Positions 15,578-24,116 are shown, numbered from the stretch's first letter. The stretch is DNA of 33,971 nt from Streptococcus sp. DD10 (GCF_001578805.1 NZ_KQ969164.1:1-33971), one strand, 5' to 3'. Numbers and translations are program-made. Notes: a model not told the origin generated them from the letters alone.

Positions 15578-16750
15578 CTATCCTTTAAGTATGTTCTCGT
15601 AGTCTGTAACAATTTTTTCCCAAGTAAAGGCTTCAGTGATGCGATTACTTGATTTTTGATTGAGATCTTCGATTGCTTGAGCGTCCAATTGCTCAGCTTG
15701 ATCGATCACACTTGCCAATTGGTCTTTTTTCCAATAGAGAGCACCATCTTCACCGACTTCACGGTTAAAGCCAACATCCAGCAAGAGATTGAGCTTAGTA
15801 GACTCAAGAGCCTCAAGAAGGGAGGGATTGGTACCACCTACTTCATGACCATGGAAGTAAGCAAAGGCATTCTCACGAATGTATTTGAGCAATTCTTGGT
15901 CATAAACAGTTCCAACAAATTTCACACGAGAATCCTTGTCAAAACCAGTCTCCTGACGCAACTTGTCGTAGAACTTGTTTTCTTCAACATTTGTAATAAG
16001 AACAAAGTCCTTGTCAGAGTTTGATGCCATAAAGCCACGAATCATAGCCTCATAGTTATTCTCAGGCACAAAACGGCCTACAACAAGGTAATAATTGTTT
16101 TCAATGACGCCCTTTTCAAAATACCATGTGCGAACCTTATCATCAACCTTAGTTAATCGAGATTTAGTTGTATCTGTCCCATAGGCAATGTAAGTTGTCT
16201 GAGGACGATACTTCGCATAATCCTTTTGAATATATGCTTCGATGTTCTTACTATCACAGATTAAAAGATCCGCATGTTTCACCATGAGTTGCTCAGAAAT
16301 TTTCCAATATTTACGAACCGGAAGACTCCATTTGGCACGAAGCCATTCATGACCGTCTGGGTTAACCATAAGGGTACCACCGATAGCCTTGATTTTCTTT
16401 TTAATACCTGAGATGAATGGACCAATTCGGCAGGCCAAAACATAAAAGATTGGTGCTTGGTCATTGTTTTCCTTAGCAATTTCAATGGCCTTATTAAGAG
16501 CTGCAATATCATAAGCAATAGCACGTGCAGGTCCGATATTTGGGACATCGATATTGTAGCATTTAGCACCGTTATGTTCGAAAGTGTCTGCTGTAATACC
16601 TGATTTAGCAGAGTTTTCACGCATACAAGCTACATAATATTGGATATCTTTGTCTTGTTGGAACTCTGTTAACTTCTCAACAAAGGTCTCAAATCCACCA
16701 TATTTGGCAGGGATACCCTTGGAACCAACGATATAAACTGTTTTTGTCAT
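15578..16750 (-). CDS. wchF: WchF rhamnosyltransferase (DUF1972 family)
   Basis: WchF (Cps2T) adds the second sugar, rhamnose, from dTDP-rhamnose onto lipid-linked glucose and thereby commits the lipid to capsule synthesis. The 390-residue protein begins VYIVGSKGIPAKYGGFETFVEKL, the hallmark of the family. Further signs are NVPNIGPARAIAYD-like DVPNIGPARAIAYD near residue 68, MVNPDGHEWLRAKW near 127, VVGRFVPENNYEAMIRGF near 222 and FHGHEVGGTNPSLLEAL near residue 293, containing the donor-binding glutamates. It follows wchA by 31 nt. Rhamnose supply requires rmlACBD, which is not in the window, although many streptococcal loci carry it at the end of the operon. Confidence 0.95.
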   Translation of the reverse strand: MTKTVYIVGSKGIPAKYGGFETFVEKLTEFQQDKDIQYYVACMRENSAKSGITADTFEHNGAKCYNIDVPNIGPARAIAYDIAALNKAIEIAKENNDQAPIFYVLACRIGPFISGIKKKIKAIGGTLMVNPDGHEWLRAKWSLPVRKYWKISEQLMVKHADLLICDSKNIEAYIQKDYAKYRPQTTYIAYGTDTTKSRLTKVDDKVRTWYFEKGVIENNYYLVVGRFVPENNYEAMIRGFMASNSDKDFVLITNVEENKFYDKLRQETGFDKDSRVKFVGTVYDQELLKYIRENAFAYFHGHEVGGTNPSLLEALESTKLNLLLDVGFNREVGEDGALYWKKDQLASVIDQAEQLDAQAIEDLNQKSSNRITEAFTWEKIVTDYENILKG

Positions 16751-16781
16751 TTAATCACCATCAAAAAAGATGGAACGAGCA

Positions 16782-18152
16782 TTACTTCGCTCCATCCTTC
16801 ATCACTACTACCTTAATTGTTTTCAATAAAATTTTCACATCAGTCCAGATGGTCCAACCGTCCATGTAAGCTACATCAAGTTTGACCACCTCATCAAAAT
16901 CGGTAATTTCGCTACGCCCACTAACTTGCCAAAGTCCAGTAATTCCAGGTTTGAAACTAAGTCGACGTTTTTGACCCGGCGTATAAGACTCATACTCATC
17001 GAGTGTAGGTGGTCGTGTTCCAACCAAGCTCATATCCCCTTTAAGAACATTCCAAAATTGAGGCAGTTCATCAAGGCTTGTTTTACGAATGAAATGACCA
17101 ATTGGAGTAATACGCGGATCATTGTCCATTTTGAACATTCCACCAGTCATTTGATTTTGATCCATTAAATCTTTTTTTATCTCCTCAGCATCCACACGCA
17201 TAGAGCGAAACTTGTAAAACTTGAAAACACGTCCATTTTGCCCTACACGATTTTGGACGAAAATAGCTGGACCTCCGTCACGTTTAATAACAGGAACTAG
17301 GAAGATTCCTGCGATACCACAGAAAAACAAACCAACCAAGGCACCACAAATGTCAAGTGCACGCTTTGCTAAAACATGTCCATAGTTATAAAATTCATTT
17401 GAGAAAGTAACGACACTAAATCCGCTTAATTGATGAATTTCTTTCTCACCAGTACCAAGGAAATTCAAGGCATTGATGTTGACAGATACAGGAATTCCCA
17501 TCATTTCAAAGTCTGATACAAAATCAAGAATCATATACTTATCACTTGGTAAATTGATGAAGACTTCATCTACCACTGCTTGAGTAGCATAACTAATGAG
17601 ATTCATCAGAGGAACGTTTTTGATAAACTCATTTGTAAAGTGCACGTCATCTACTACACAAGCAGCTGTTATTTGCCCATCCAAATTATTTGACATTTTA
17701 GACATGGTCTTATCCAGACGGTTTTTGTTTGTGACCAATAGGATGTTTCGTTTATTCTTCCGACGAGTATAAATCGATCCTCTAAAAATACGAATGGACA
17801 AATTAGCTGCAAACATCAGTACGCCGTTCACCACGAGAAAGGCCATCAGCCCCCTACGAGAAATAGCAGGCGTATCGAGATCCATCACGAAGATAATAAA
17901 AGTGACAAAAACTCCCAATAGAACCGTATACTTAATCGTTTGAATCAATTCATCTATCATGCCTCTATATTTGAAGTTGACATAATAGTTGCCCACATAA
18001 TAAACCACCATATGGGCAATTCCAAAGAGAACGATGCCATTTCTTCGCAAATCTGAATCTGGGATACAAAAGACAATTCCGCTAGACAGCAGTATTACTA
18101 ACAGCTGTAAAACTGCAACTTCTAATTTACGAATATCTAACTTTTCTTGCAT
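16782..18152 (-). CDS. wchA: WchA undecaprenyl-phosphate glucose-1-phosphate transferase
   Basis: WchA (CpsE) starts the repeat unit by placing glucose-1-phosphate on undecaprenyl phosphate at the inner face of the membrane. The 456-residue protein has four or five N-terminal membrane segments (about residues 10-125), a CoA-binding-like middle domain and, after a further hydrophobic segment near 265-290, the C-terminal bacterial sugar transferase domain. Its signatures are visible: NRVGQNGRVFKFYKFRSM near residue 305, TSLDELPQFWNVLKGDMSLVG near 365 and GLWQVSGRS near 415. Length and architecture match the pneumococcal enzyme. It is 20 nt downstream of wze. The middle of the operon changes from conserved regulatory genes to serotype-specific genes after wchF. 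Confidence 0.96.
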   Translation of the reverse strand: MQEKLDIRKLEVAVLQLLVILLSSGIVFCIPDSDLRRNGIVLFGIAHMVVYYVGNYYVNFKYRGMIDELIQTIKYTVLLGVFVTFIIFVMDLDTPAISRRGLMAFLVVNGVLMFAANLSIRIFRGSIYTRRKNKRNILLVTNKNRLDKTMSKMSNNLDGQITAACVVDDVHFTNEFIKNVPLMNLISYATQAVVDEVFINLPSDKYMILDFVSDFEMMGIPVSVNINALNFLGTGEKEIHQLSGFSVVTFSNEFYNYGHVLAKRALDICGALVGLFFCGIAGIFLVPVIKRDGGPAIFVQNRVGQNGRVFKFYKFRSMRVDAEEIKKDLMDQNQMTGGMFKMDNDPRITPIGHFIRKTSLDELPQFWNVLKGDMSLVGTRPPTLDEYESYTPGQKRRLSFKPGITGLWQVSGRSEITDFDEVVKLDVAYMDGWTIWTDVKILLKTIKVVVMKDGAK

Positions 18153-18172
18153 GTTCTCCCCCTAAATGATTC

Positions 18173-18865
18173 TTATTTCTTACCGTAGTTACCGTAGGAA
18201 CCGTAATTCCCGTAGGAACCATATTGTTCAAGTTTCGTATCGTATTTGTTTAAAACAACACCTAAAAATGGGGTACCAGTGTGTTCTAACTGTTCTCTTG
18301 CTTTTTGTACTTCTCGGCGACGAGTTTCCCCAGAATCTGTAACTAGCATCGTTGCATCACACTTTTGTGAAATGATAGCAGCATCAATCACTACACCAAT
18401 CGGTGCTGTATCAACAATGATATAATCATAATACCGACGCAAAGTCGTCAGCATTGTCACAAAATTTTCACTCTGCAAGAGCGCTGTTGGATTTGGAGAC
18501 ACTTGACCAGACTGGATAACAAAGAGGTTTTCTACATTGGTGTCACACAGTCCGTTAGAAAGGTCAGCATTCCCAGAAAGGAAATCTGTTAAGCCAGTGA
18601 TTTTCTCGCGAGACTTGAAAACTCCTGACATAACTGAATTACGGATATCCGCATCAATAAGAAGCGTTTTATATCCTGCACGAGCAAAAGCAATGGCGAT
18701 ATTAATCGAAGTTGTTGACTTTCCTTCTCCTGGTTTCACCGATGAGATCGTAACAACTTCGAGATTATTTCCGCTGAGTTGGATATTGGTACGAAGAGCA
18801 TTATAGTACTCTTCTGCTTTTTGGAATAAATCCAAACGTTTTTGTGCAATTTCTAAAGTTGGCAT
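18173..18865 (-). CDS. wze: Wze/CpsD bacterial tyrosine kinase
   Basis: Wze is the cytoplasmic kinase that, with the membrane adaptor Wzd, autophosphorylates on C-terminal tyrosines and so controls polysaccharide chain length and attachment. The 230-residue protein has Walker A SSVKPGEGKST at residues 41-51, Walker A' LLIDADIRN at 68-76 and Walker B YIIVDTAP near 147. The tail carries five tyrosines spaced exactly three residues apart (215, 218, 221, 224, 227) in a YG-x pattern. At DNA level this is an imperfect 18-bp repeat, which could gain or lose units by slippage. It lies 11 nt after wzd. The partner phosphatase is Wzh, encoded in the same operon. Confidence 0.97.
   Translation of the reverse strand: MPTLEIAQKRLDLFQKAEEYYNALRTNIQLSGNNLEVVTISSVKPGEGKSTTSINIAIAFARAGYKTLLIDADIRNSVMSGVFKSREKITGLTDFLSGNADLSNGLCDTNVENLFVIQSGQVSPNPTALLQSENFVTMLTTLRRYYDYIIVDTAPIGVVIDAAIISQKCDATMLVTDSGETRRREVQKAREQLEHTGTPFLGVVLNKYDTKLEQYGSYGNYGSYGNYGKK
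18182..18223 (-). repeat. Imperfect 18-bp tandem repeat in the wze tail
   Basis: The 42 bp encode Tyr215 to Gly228 of Wze. Two units of YGSYGN are followed by a third partial unit YG. The units differ at a few third codon positions, so the repeat is not recent, yet it remains suitable for in-frame expansion or contraction in 9- or 18-bp steps. Confidence 0.8.
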
Positions 18866-18876
18866 ACTAGCTCCTA

Positions 18877-19569
18877 TTATAATTTATCTATATTGGGAAT
18901 AACTCCAAGTAAAGTCAGTTTCATGGTATCTTCGACATCTTCTGGACGTTTCACACGGTCATCCAAAATCTCTGTTAACAAGACAACTACAGTAATCACT
19001 GCGAAACCTCCCACAAATCCTAATAAAACATTACGGCGGATGTTGGGCGAAGATGGAGTTGTTGCAGGAATCGCTTCTTCCAATGTTGTTACATCAGACA
19101 CTCGAGTGACTGCAATAATCTTTTGTGCAGCTACTTCACGCAGAGCATTAGCAATACGACTAGCCTCTTCTGGTGTGCTATCTTCTACTGTGATAGATAC
19201 GATACGAGTATCGGTTGGAACTTGTACTGAAATTTTCTTCGTCAATTCTTGTATCGACAAATCCAACTTCAAGTCGCTGATGAGCTGGTTGAGTACATCC
19301 TGCGACAAAATAATCTCTCGGTAATCTTTTACTAGGTACGTTCCCGCTTGAAGATCTTGGTTCGTCAACCCTGGATTATCTGATTGGCTACGATTTACCA
19401 CGTAGATACGAGTAGTTGAGCTATACTCAGGCGTCACAACGAACATGCTGTAACCTAGTGCGACAATAGAAGTGAAGAGAGAGACAAGTAAGATTAAAAA
19501 CTTTCTTCTCCATAGCAATTTTAGCAAGGACATAACGTCAATTTCAATGGTTTCTTTTTGTTGATTCAT
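18877..19569 (-). CDS. wzd: Wzd/CpsC chain-length determinant adaptor
   Basis: Wzd is the membrane adaptor that activates the Wze kinase and takes part in chain-length control and cell-wall attachment. The 230-residue protein has two membrane segments, at about residues 24-44 and 182-203, enclosing an extracellular Wzz-like domain. Features include [18 protein letters not shown] at the first segment, [16 protein letters not shown] near 83, and [18 protein letters not shown] with the proline-rich stretch before the second segment. The short cytoplasmic end ([11 protein letters not shown] and [11 protein letters not shown]) is where these adaptors contact the kinase. It is 8 nt after wzh and 11 nt before wze, as in other streptococcal loci. 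Confidence 0.96.
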   Translation of the reverse strand: MNQQKETIEIDVMSLLKLLWRRKFLILLVSLFTSIVALGYSMFVVTPEYSSTTRIYVVNRSQSDNPGLTNQDLQAGTYLVKDYREIILSQDVLNQLISDLKLDLSIQELTKKISVQVPTDTRIVSITVEDSTPEEASRIANALREVAAQKIIAVTRVSDVTTLEEAIPATTPSSPNIRRNVLLGFVGGFAVITVVVLLTEILDDRVKRPEDVEDTMKLTLLGVIPNIDKL

Positions 19570-19577
19570 GGTTTCTC

Positions 19578-20309
19578 CTAAATTAGTTGATCATTAAGTA
19601 GCAAACTGGCATTATCATAAAACAATTCCCGAGCTCGCTTTTCGCCATATTGTTTGTTTATAATTTGATAAGCTTCTTTCATATAAGGAGGACGGTCATC
19701 CAGATTATGCATATCACTTGCTATAAAATGAACTAAACCCTTCTCCAAGAAAAACTGAGCACGCTTTTTCATGAACTTATACTTATCTCCAAAGAGTTTT
19801 GGTTTGAGAACACTAAAGCTATTTATCTGGATATAGCACCCCATATGAATCAGTTCCTGAACTCGTTGTGCCTCATTTTCTAGAGCGTGGTAACGCTCGA
19901 TGTGAGCTACAACTGGTGTAATCCCCAAACGCAAAACATCTCCTAGTGCCTTATGGATTTCCTTCCACGGCGTATTCATGCTAAACTCGATAAGAGCATA
20001 GCTAGTGCCAGCCAAGGTGGGAATGATTTTTTGCTCCAGTTTTTCTAGAACATCACTAGTGAAGTAAATCTCCGCACCATATAACACTGTCAAATCAACC
20101 GCCACTTCCTTGGCAAGTTCTTGGACATGCTGGAAGTTGGTGACGATTTTCTCCTCTGATGTTTCAAACATCCCTTTGCGACGATGGGAGGTAGCGACAA
20201 TTGTCCTCACCCCTTGATCATAAGCATACTGAAGAAGTGCCTTGGACTCCGCTCTGCTTTTGGGTCCATCATCCACATCAAACACAATATGAGAATGAAT
20301 ATCAATCAT
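19578..20309 (-). CDS. wzh: Wzh/CpsB tyrosine-protein phosphatase (PHP family)
   Basis: Wzh is a manganese-dependent PHP-family phosphatase that removes phosphate from the Wze tail and so resets the chain-length control cycle. The 243-residue protein begins [18 protein letters not shown], where H5 and H7 are metal ligands. Other ligand-bearing stretches are TSHRR near residue 41, LYGAEIYF near 76, VAHIERYH near 135 and FIASDMHN near residue 195. The length is as expected for CpsB. It follows wzg with only one base between stop and start, so translation is probably coupled. Confidence 0.96.
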   Translation of the reverse strand: MIDIHSHIVFDVDDGPKSRAESKALLQYAYDQGVRTIVATSHRRKGMFETSEEKIVTNFQHVQELAKEVAVDLTVLYGAEIYFTSDVLEKLEQKIIPTLAGTSYALIEFSMNTPWKEIHKALGDVLRLGITPVVAHIERYHALENEAQRVQELIHMGCYIQINSFSVLKPKLFGDKYKFMKKRAQFFLEKGLVHFIASDMHNLDDRPPYMKEAYQIINKQYGEKRARELFYDNASLLLNDQLI

Positions 20310-20310
20310 T

Positions 20311-21774
20311 TTATTTTCCTTCCATTACATCTTGGATTGCAGTTTTAACAGAGTTAAGGCTATCCTGATTAATTTCCATCATGTAGAGGTTGCTACCTGG
20401 CATGGCATACGAAGGCAAGTCCATTCGACCAGTCCCCTGTAAATCTTGTGAAGTTACTGTATATCGCCCACCACTCTCTAGTTGTGTATTGACCAGATTC
20501 ATCATGGTGTCCAGTGGCATGTTGGTTTGAACAGAATCTCCTAAACCATTAATAATGTTGTTATAATTACGCAATGCTTCAGCTGATGTCAGTTTCTGGA
20601 TAATCGCTGCTATCACTTTTTGCTGATTGCGGCCACGATCTCGGTCCCCATCTGCTAGTGAGTAACGCTCGCGCACAAAACCAAGGGCTTGATCCGAGTT
20701 TAGGTGAACGTTCCCAACAGCAAATTCATAGTTGCCATGAAGCGAGGTGAAGGCTTGATCATTGTAAACATCTACTCCACCTAACAAATCGATTAGTTTT
20801 AAGAAAGAAGTGAAGTTAAGCCGTGCATAATAGTTAATGTCAATCCCATAGAGATTCTCAAGAGTATGGATAGAAGCATCTACTCCATAAATCCCTGCAT
20901 GTGTCAATTTATCTGACTGATTGTTCCCTCCATCAGCGATAGGAACATAACTATCCCGAGGTGTTGTTGTCAGCAGAACCTTTTTCGTTGCACGATTGAC
21001 CGTCATAATAATATTGACATCCGAACGGGATACAGAACTGATATCGCCGTAGGTATCAATTCCACTAATATAAACGTTAAAGACATCATTGTTTGTTACA
21101 CTAGCTTCCTCAACTGTTTTTGTCAAGGACTTGGTATAAATTTTCTTAATTTTTGAAGCATAATTCACATCCTCTGATTCAATCATACTTTCAAACACGC
21201 TATTTAAAACAATTGCCTTGGTCTCTCCATTTAAAAGACTTTGATAAGCCGCCAAATAAGATGTGCTTGGTTCAACTTGGATGTTCTTGTTTTGAGTAGC
21301 CTTTATATCATCAAGCAACTGTTGGATGTTGTCTGAATCTGTACTCGTTGGAGCAAGAACTGTATCCACTTGAGAGATATTCTGAATATCACTCCCTTCC
21401 AAAACGGCAATACTCATTGAATAGTTCGAATAATTTGAGGTTGCATTTAGGCGGTTACTTAAGCCAACAAATTGTTGAACAGCAAAAAGGGAAACCGTTG
21501 TTGTAAAAATTCCTACAATCAGTAACACAACTGTAAAAATTTTAGCTTTTTTGAAAAAAATGAGTAGAAATGCTAGTCCTGCCAAAAAAATGATTCCTAT
21601 TGTTAGGAGGACATTTAAATATCGGAAAGCAAGAATGTTATAGCGAAAGATTGAAAACAGTAAAAAACCAGCCAACAAGATAAAAATTGCTAATAGCACC
21701 ATGCTAACAATACTTATTTTTCTTTGTTTTTTTACCATCTTTGTTAAATGAGACCGACGTTGGTATTTACTCAT
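20311..21774 (-). CDS. wzg: Wzg/CpsA LytR-CpsA-Psr family protein
   Basis: Wzg is a membrane protein of the LCP family, which transfers polysaccharide from the lipid carrier to peptidoglycan. The 487-residue protein has three N-terminal membrane segments (about residues 20-45, 52-74 and 78-100), then an accessory extracellular domain and the LCP domain at about 235-400. Conserved charged positions are visible in [10 protein letters not shown] near residue 270, [10 protein letters not shown]-like [11 protein letters not shown] near 327, and [18 protein letters not shown] near 363, containing the arginines and aspartates that bind the lipid pyrophosphate. It is the first gene of the operon. An AGGAG ribosome binding site is 7 nt upstream of the ATG and a promoter lies about 30 bp upstream. 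Confidence 0.96.
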   Translation of the reverse strand: MSKYQRRSHLTKMVKKQRKISIVSMVLLAIFILLAGFLLFSIFRYNILAFRYLNVLLTIGIIFLAGLAFLLIFFKKAKIFTVVLLIVGIFTTTVSLFAVQQFVGLSNRLNATSNYSNYSMSIAVLEGSDIQNISQVDTVLAPTSTDSDNIQQLLDDIKATQNKNIQVEPSTSYLAAYQSLLNGETKAIVLNSVFESMIESEDVNYASKIKKIYTKSLTKTVEEASVTNNDVFNVYISGIDTYGDISSVSRSDVNIIMTVNRATKKVLLTTTPRDSYVPIADGGNNQSDKLTHAGIYGVDASIHTLENLYGIDINYYARLNFTSFLKLIDLLGGVDVYNDQAFTSLHGNYEFAVGNVHLNSDQALGFVRERYSLADGDRDRGRNQQKVIAAIIQKLTSAEALRNYNNIINGLGDSVQTNMPLDTMMNLVNTQLESGGRYTVTSQDLQGTGRMDLPSYAMPGSNLYMMEINQDSLNSVKTAIQDVMEGK

Positions 21775-21805
21775 CGTATACTCCTATATAAACTTTATCA
21801 ATTCT

Positions 21806-21834
21806 ATTATATCATAAAAACTGTATTAATTTAA
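21806..21834 (-). promoter_or_regulatory. Promoter of the polysaccharide operon
   Basis: On the minus strand an extended -10, TGATATAAT (TATAAT at 21811-21806), lies 17 bp after a weak -35 hexamer TTAAAT (21834-21829). Transcription should start near 21799, giving a leader of about 25 nt with the wzg ribosome binding site. The TG extension probably makes up for the weak -35. Confidence 0.75.
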
Positions 21835-21879
21835 GGATTTCTTAAGATTTTCAACCTATAAGAAAAAGCAGGGAAATAC

Positions 21880-22001
21880 TTGCATGTTTTTACATGTTCT
21901 TGCAAAGCTTACTACATTACGTTTTCATTCATTTTCTTTATCTTAAAATAGCTCATGATTTTTTTGTAATCTTTTGTTGGTTTTTTGTAATATAATTGTA
22001 A
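21880..22001. promoter_or_regulatory. Candidate operator region upstream of wzg
   Basis: Three TTGTAA hexamers (21964-21969, 21985-21990, 21996-22001) are spaced 21 and 11 bp apart, which puts them on the same face of the helix. Closer to the promoter, CATGT (21883-21887) and ACATG (21892-21896) form a small palindrome nested in TTGCA (21880-21884) and TGCAA (21901-21905). No gene is in this interval. I know of no regulator that fits both patterns. Confidence 0.4.
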
Positions 22002-22068
22002 ACTAAATCGATAAACTTTTCTCTCTTAAAATTATTATTCTGCCTCATTTTCCTACCAAATCATAGAC

Positions 22069-22112
22069 AAAAAAACAAGTTACTCCTGTAAAACTTTACA
22101 AAAGTCACTTGT
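22069..22112 (-). terminator. Terminator downstream of nrdG
   Basis: The outer stem pairs 22075-22084 with 22103-22112 with one mismatch, and an inner stem pairs TGTAA (22087-22091) with TTACA (22096-22100). On the minus strand the stem is followed by seven T (22075-22069). It lies 60 nt past nrdG and keeps nrd transcripts out of the polysaccharide operon. Confidence 0.8.
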
Positions 22113-22172
22113 TCTCTCCATTTCATCAGTTTTATGTAACATTCTTCTATTGATAACGTAGATTTAATCCGT

Positions 22173-22766
22173 TTAACTTTCTCTCTTTAATTGTTCATAG
22201 TTTTCTTGTCCATCATTGAGTTTATCCCAAATAATGACTGCTCCAGCCTTAAGAGATTTTTGTACATCAATGATGCGTTGATTGGATGAACCACGAAACT
22301 GGAGCATGAGATTTTTCTTGGTCCGGTCAAAACGCCCATCCACCAGGATGTCAATCAAGGACAACAATTCCAGCTTGTCCTCGGTTTCCAACAGCATTTC
22401 CTCCCAAGTATAGCCCGTCCAAGACCAGATGTCCTTATCAGGCAATTCGTGGCGAATCCGCTTGACCAGAGGCAAGAGGATACCGGTGTTAAGAAAAGGC
22501 TCTCCACCCAAGAGGGTCAGCCCCTGCACGTAAGGTTGTGCCAAATCAGCCATGATCTGTTCTTCTAATTCTGCTGTATAGGGAATCCCTGCATTGAAAG
22601 ACCAGGTTGCCACATTGTAGCACCCTTCGCAGTGAAACATGCAACCCGCCACATATAGGGAATTACGAACACCCTCACCATCAACGAAGTTAAAGGCCTT
22701 ATAGTCAATGATGCGCCCCTGACTCAACTCCTTACTCTTCCATTCTTGTGGTTTGGGATTGTTCAT
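22173..22766 (-). CDS. nrdG: Anaerobic ribonucleotide reductase activating protein
   Basis: NrdG is a radical SAM iron-sulfur enzyme that creates the glycyl radical on NrdD so that deoxyribonucleotides can be made without oxygen. The 197-residue protein has the cluster-binding cysteines in CMFHCEGC near residue 42 (CX3CX2C), NFVDGEGVRNSLYVAG just before, and the SAM-binding glycine-rich LTLLGGEPFLN near residue 83. Length is as expected. Its start lies inside the end of the preceding acetyltransferase gene (35-bp overlap), so translation is probably coupled. It closes the nrdD operon and is followed by a terminator. Confidence 0.96.
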   Translation of the reverse strand: MNNPKPQEWKSKELSQGRIIDYKAFNFVDGEGVRNSLYVAGCMFHCEGCYNVATWSFNAGIPYTAELEEQIMADLAQPYVQGLTLLGGEPFLNTGILLPLVKRIRHELPDKDIWSWTGYTWEEMLLETEDKLELLSLIDILVDGRFDRTKKNLMLQFRGSSNQRIIDVQKSLKAGAVIIWDKLNDGQENYEQLKRES

Positions 22767-23277
22767 TCTTACCCTCCAAATCTATCCAATAACGTTCGTT
22801 CCCATCAATAGTATTGTCATAAACACCACCAGTCGCTAGGATAGTGCGACGACTGCCCTCGTTATTCACATTGCAGGTGATAAGCACACAGTCCAATCCG
22901 TGTTTGAACGCTTCTTCTAAGCCAAGTTTTAGTTGTTCTTTAGCCAAGCCCTGACGGCGCTTGCTAGGACGAATGGAGTAGCCGATGTGCCCGAACTTAG
23001 TGCAAATAGACTCATTCATTCCCAATCGCAACGAGAGGAAACCCAAAGGCAGACCTGTTTCATCAAAGGAAAGATACTGGACAGAAGGTACCCGATCGGA
23101 AGAACGGTACTCAGCTCGCTCTTTTCGAACAGCCAATTCCAACCACTCTTCGTAATTCTTGTTTTTTTGCCAAAAAGAGACTGCACCACCATACATGCAG
23201 GAATTTGATGCTTCAAACTCCGCTATCATCTCCAAAACAGCATCCTTATCCGCTAAACTTGGTCGTCGTAATTCCAT
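22732..23277 (-). CDS. GNAT-family N-acetyltransferase (second of a tandem pair)
   Basis: The 181-residue protein is a GNAT acetyltransferase, using acetyl-CoA on an unknown amine. It begins MELRRPSLADKDAVLEMIAEFE, almost the same as the gene before it. The acetyl-CoA binding motif A is visible as GHIGYSIRPSKRRQGLAKEQL near residues 110-130, with the R/Q-x-x-G loop. The C-terminal ATGGVYDN and ERYWID match the family. The two proteins share the whole fold but differ over much of the middle. An AGGAGC-type ribosome binding site stands before the ATG at 23275-23277, 9 nt after the first GNAT. The 3' end overlaps nrdG. The link to ribonucleotide reduction is positional only. Confidence 0.87.
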   Translation of the reverse strand: MELRRPSLADKDAVLEMIAEFEASNSCMYGGAVSFWQKNKNYEEWLELAVRKERAEYRSSDRVPSVQYLSFDETGLPLGFLSLRLGMNESICTKFGHIGYSIRPSKRRQGLAKEQLKLGLEEAFKHGLDCVLITCNVNNEGSRRTILATGGVYDNTIDGNERYWIDLEGKNEQSQTTRMEE

Positions 23278-23286
23278 AACAGCTCC

Positions 23287-23778
23287 TCAATCAATCCAGT
23301 AGCGCTCTACACCATCACGCACATCTTCCAAGACACCACCGTTGGCGATGATGACAGCTCGGCTAGCTGGATTATCTTGATGGCAGGTGACCAGCGTGCG
23401 GTGGATATTTTTCCCCCGAGAAAGTAGCAAACTCTGTTCCAACATAGCCTTAGCAAAACCCTTGCCACGCTGACTGGGGCGGACAGAGTAGCCGATATGA
23501 CCACCTTGATGTAAGAGGTAGTCACTGAGACGAAGACGCAGGTTGAGAAAGCCAACCGCCACACCATCTTCAAAGCCCACAAGTTGGATAGCAGGGACCC
23601 AACCGTCTGGCAAATGTAAACCAATTTCTGCATCTTGATTGCTTGCCAGCCAGTCTTCATAGACAAAATCTTCCCAGTCCCAGAAACCCCCATCATGAGG
23701 GGAAGCTTCCTGCTCAAACTCAGCTATCATAGCAAGAATGGCATCCTTGTCCGCTAAAGTTGGTCGCCGTAGTTCCAT
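23287..23778 (-). CDS. GNAT-family N-acetyltransferase (first of a tandem pair)
   Basis: From the ATG at 23776-23778 the protein has 163 residues and begins MELRRPTLADKDAILAMIAEFE. This start is chosen because TAGGAGG lies 4 nt upstream and because it aligns exactly with the start of the paralogue downstream; the frame is open for 17 further codons upstream but without a ribosome binding site. The acetyl-CoA motif reads GHIGYSVRPSQRGKGFAKAML near residues 95-115, and the end is ANGGVLEDVRDGVERYWID. The substrate is unknown. A tandem copy follows after 9 nt. Pneumococcus, as I recall, has a single such gene here, so the pair would be a local duplication that has since diverged. Confidence 0.87.
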   Translation of the reverse strand: MELRRPTLADKDAILAMIAEFEQEASPHDGGFWDWEDFVYEDWLASNQDAEIGLHLPDGWVPAIQLVGFEDGVAVGFLNLRLRLSDYLLHQGGHIGYSVRPSQRGKGFAKAMLEQSLLLSRGKNIHRTLVTCHQDNPASRAVIIANGGVLEDVRDGVERYWID

Positions 23779-23801
23779 AAAACCTCCTAAATATGAAGAA
23801 A

Positions 23802-23824
23802 GGTTAGGACAACAGTCCTCAACC
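23802..23824 (-). other. Short hairpin upstream of the first GNAT gene
   Basis: GGTTAGGAC (plus strand) pairs with GTCCTCAACC around AACA, with one bulged base. On the minus strand a T-rich but not uniform stretch follows. It lies inside the nrdD operon, between the 46-residue gene and the acetyltransferases, and may be a weak terminator or processing site that lowers downstream expression. Confidence 0.4.
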
Positions 23825-23975
23825 TCCAAAATGATATTACAAAATTTGTAAGACTCAGTCGCTATCTGACTTTAAATACGCTTGTACCAAGCTGTTAGTG
23901 ATACTGACTCTGTCAGCTCTATTTTCTGCCTCAAACAGTTCAGGGGACTATTTGAGAAATCCATATCTCACTCCC

Positions 23976-24116
23976 TTACTTTTTCTTCGTTTTTTGTAAA
24001 AATTGTTCTCGCAGACTGGCTACACGGTCTTTTTTGTTAACTCCACCTGTTGAATGTTTCTCGTGAAACCGTTGAACTTGTTTGCGCCCTTTGTCATCTA
24101 ATTGATATTTTCCCAT
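23976..24116 (-). CDS. Conserved 46-residue basic protein between nrdD and the GNAT genes
   Basis: The protein begins MGKYQLDDKGRKQVQRFHEK and ends in a lysine-rich tail (FLQKTKKK). It is short, highly charged, with many Lys, Arg and Gln, and no membrane segment. A similar small open frame between nrdD and the acetyltransferase gene exists in pneumococcus as far as I recall, so it is probably a real gene. The ATG at 24114-24116 lies inside the 3' end of nrdD (23-bp overlap), so translation is likely to be coupled. The function is unknown. RNA or nucleic acid binding is possible because of its charge, but nothing proves it. The 145 nt to the next hairpin carry no gene I can support. Confidence 0.75.
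   Translation of the reverse strand: MGKYQLDDKGRKQVQRFHEKHSTGGVNKKDRVASLREQFLQKTKKK

Noticed and set aside
18128-18135. Exact CIN box TACGAATA on the plus strand inside the start of wchA
   Set aside because: It encodes part of the conserved DIRKLE stretch of WchA, points antisense to the operon, and about one such 8-mer is expected by chance in a window of this size counting both strands.
18893-19324. 143-residue plus-strand open frame opposite wzd
   Set aside because: It mirrors the wzd codons; the wzd protein is unmistakable and no start signal supports the antisense frame.
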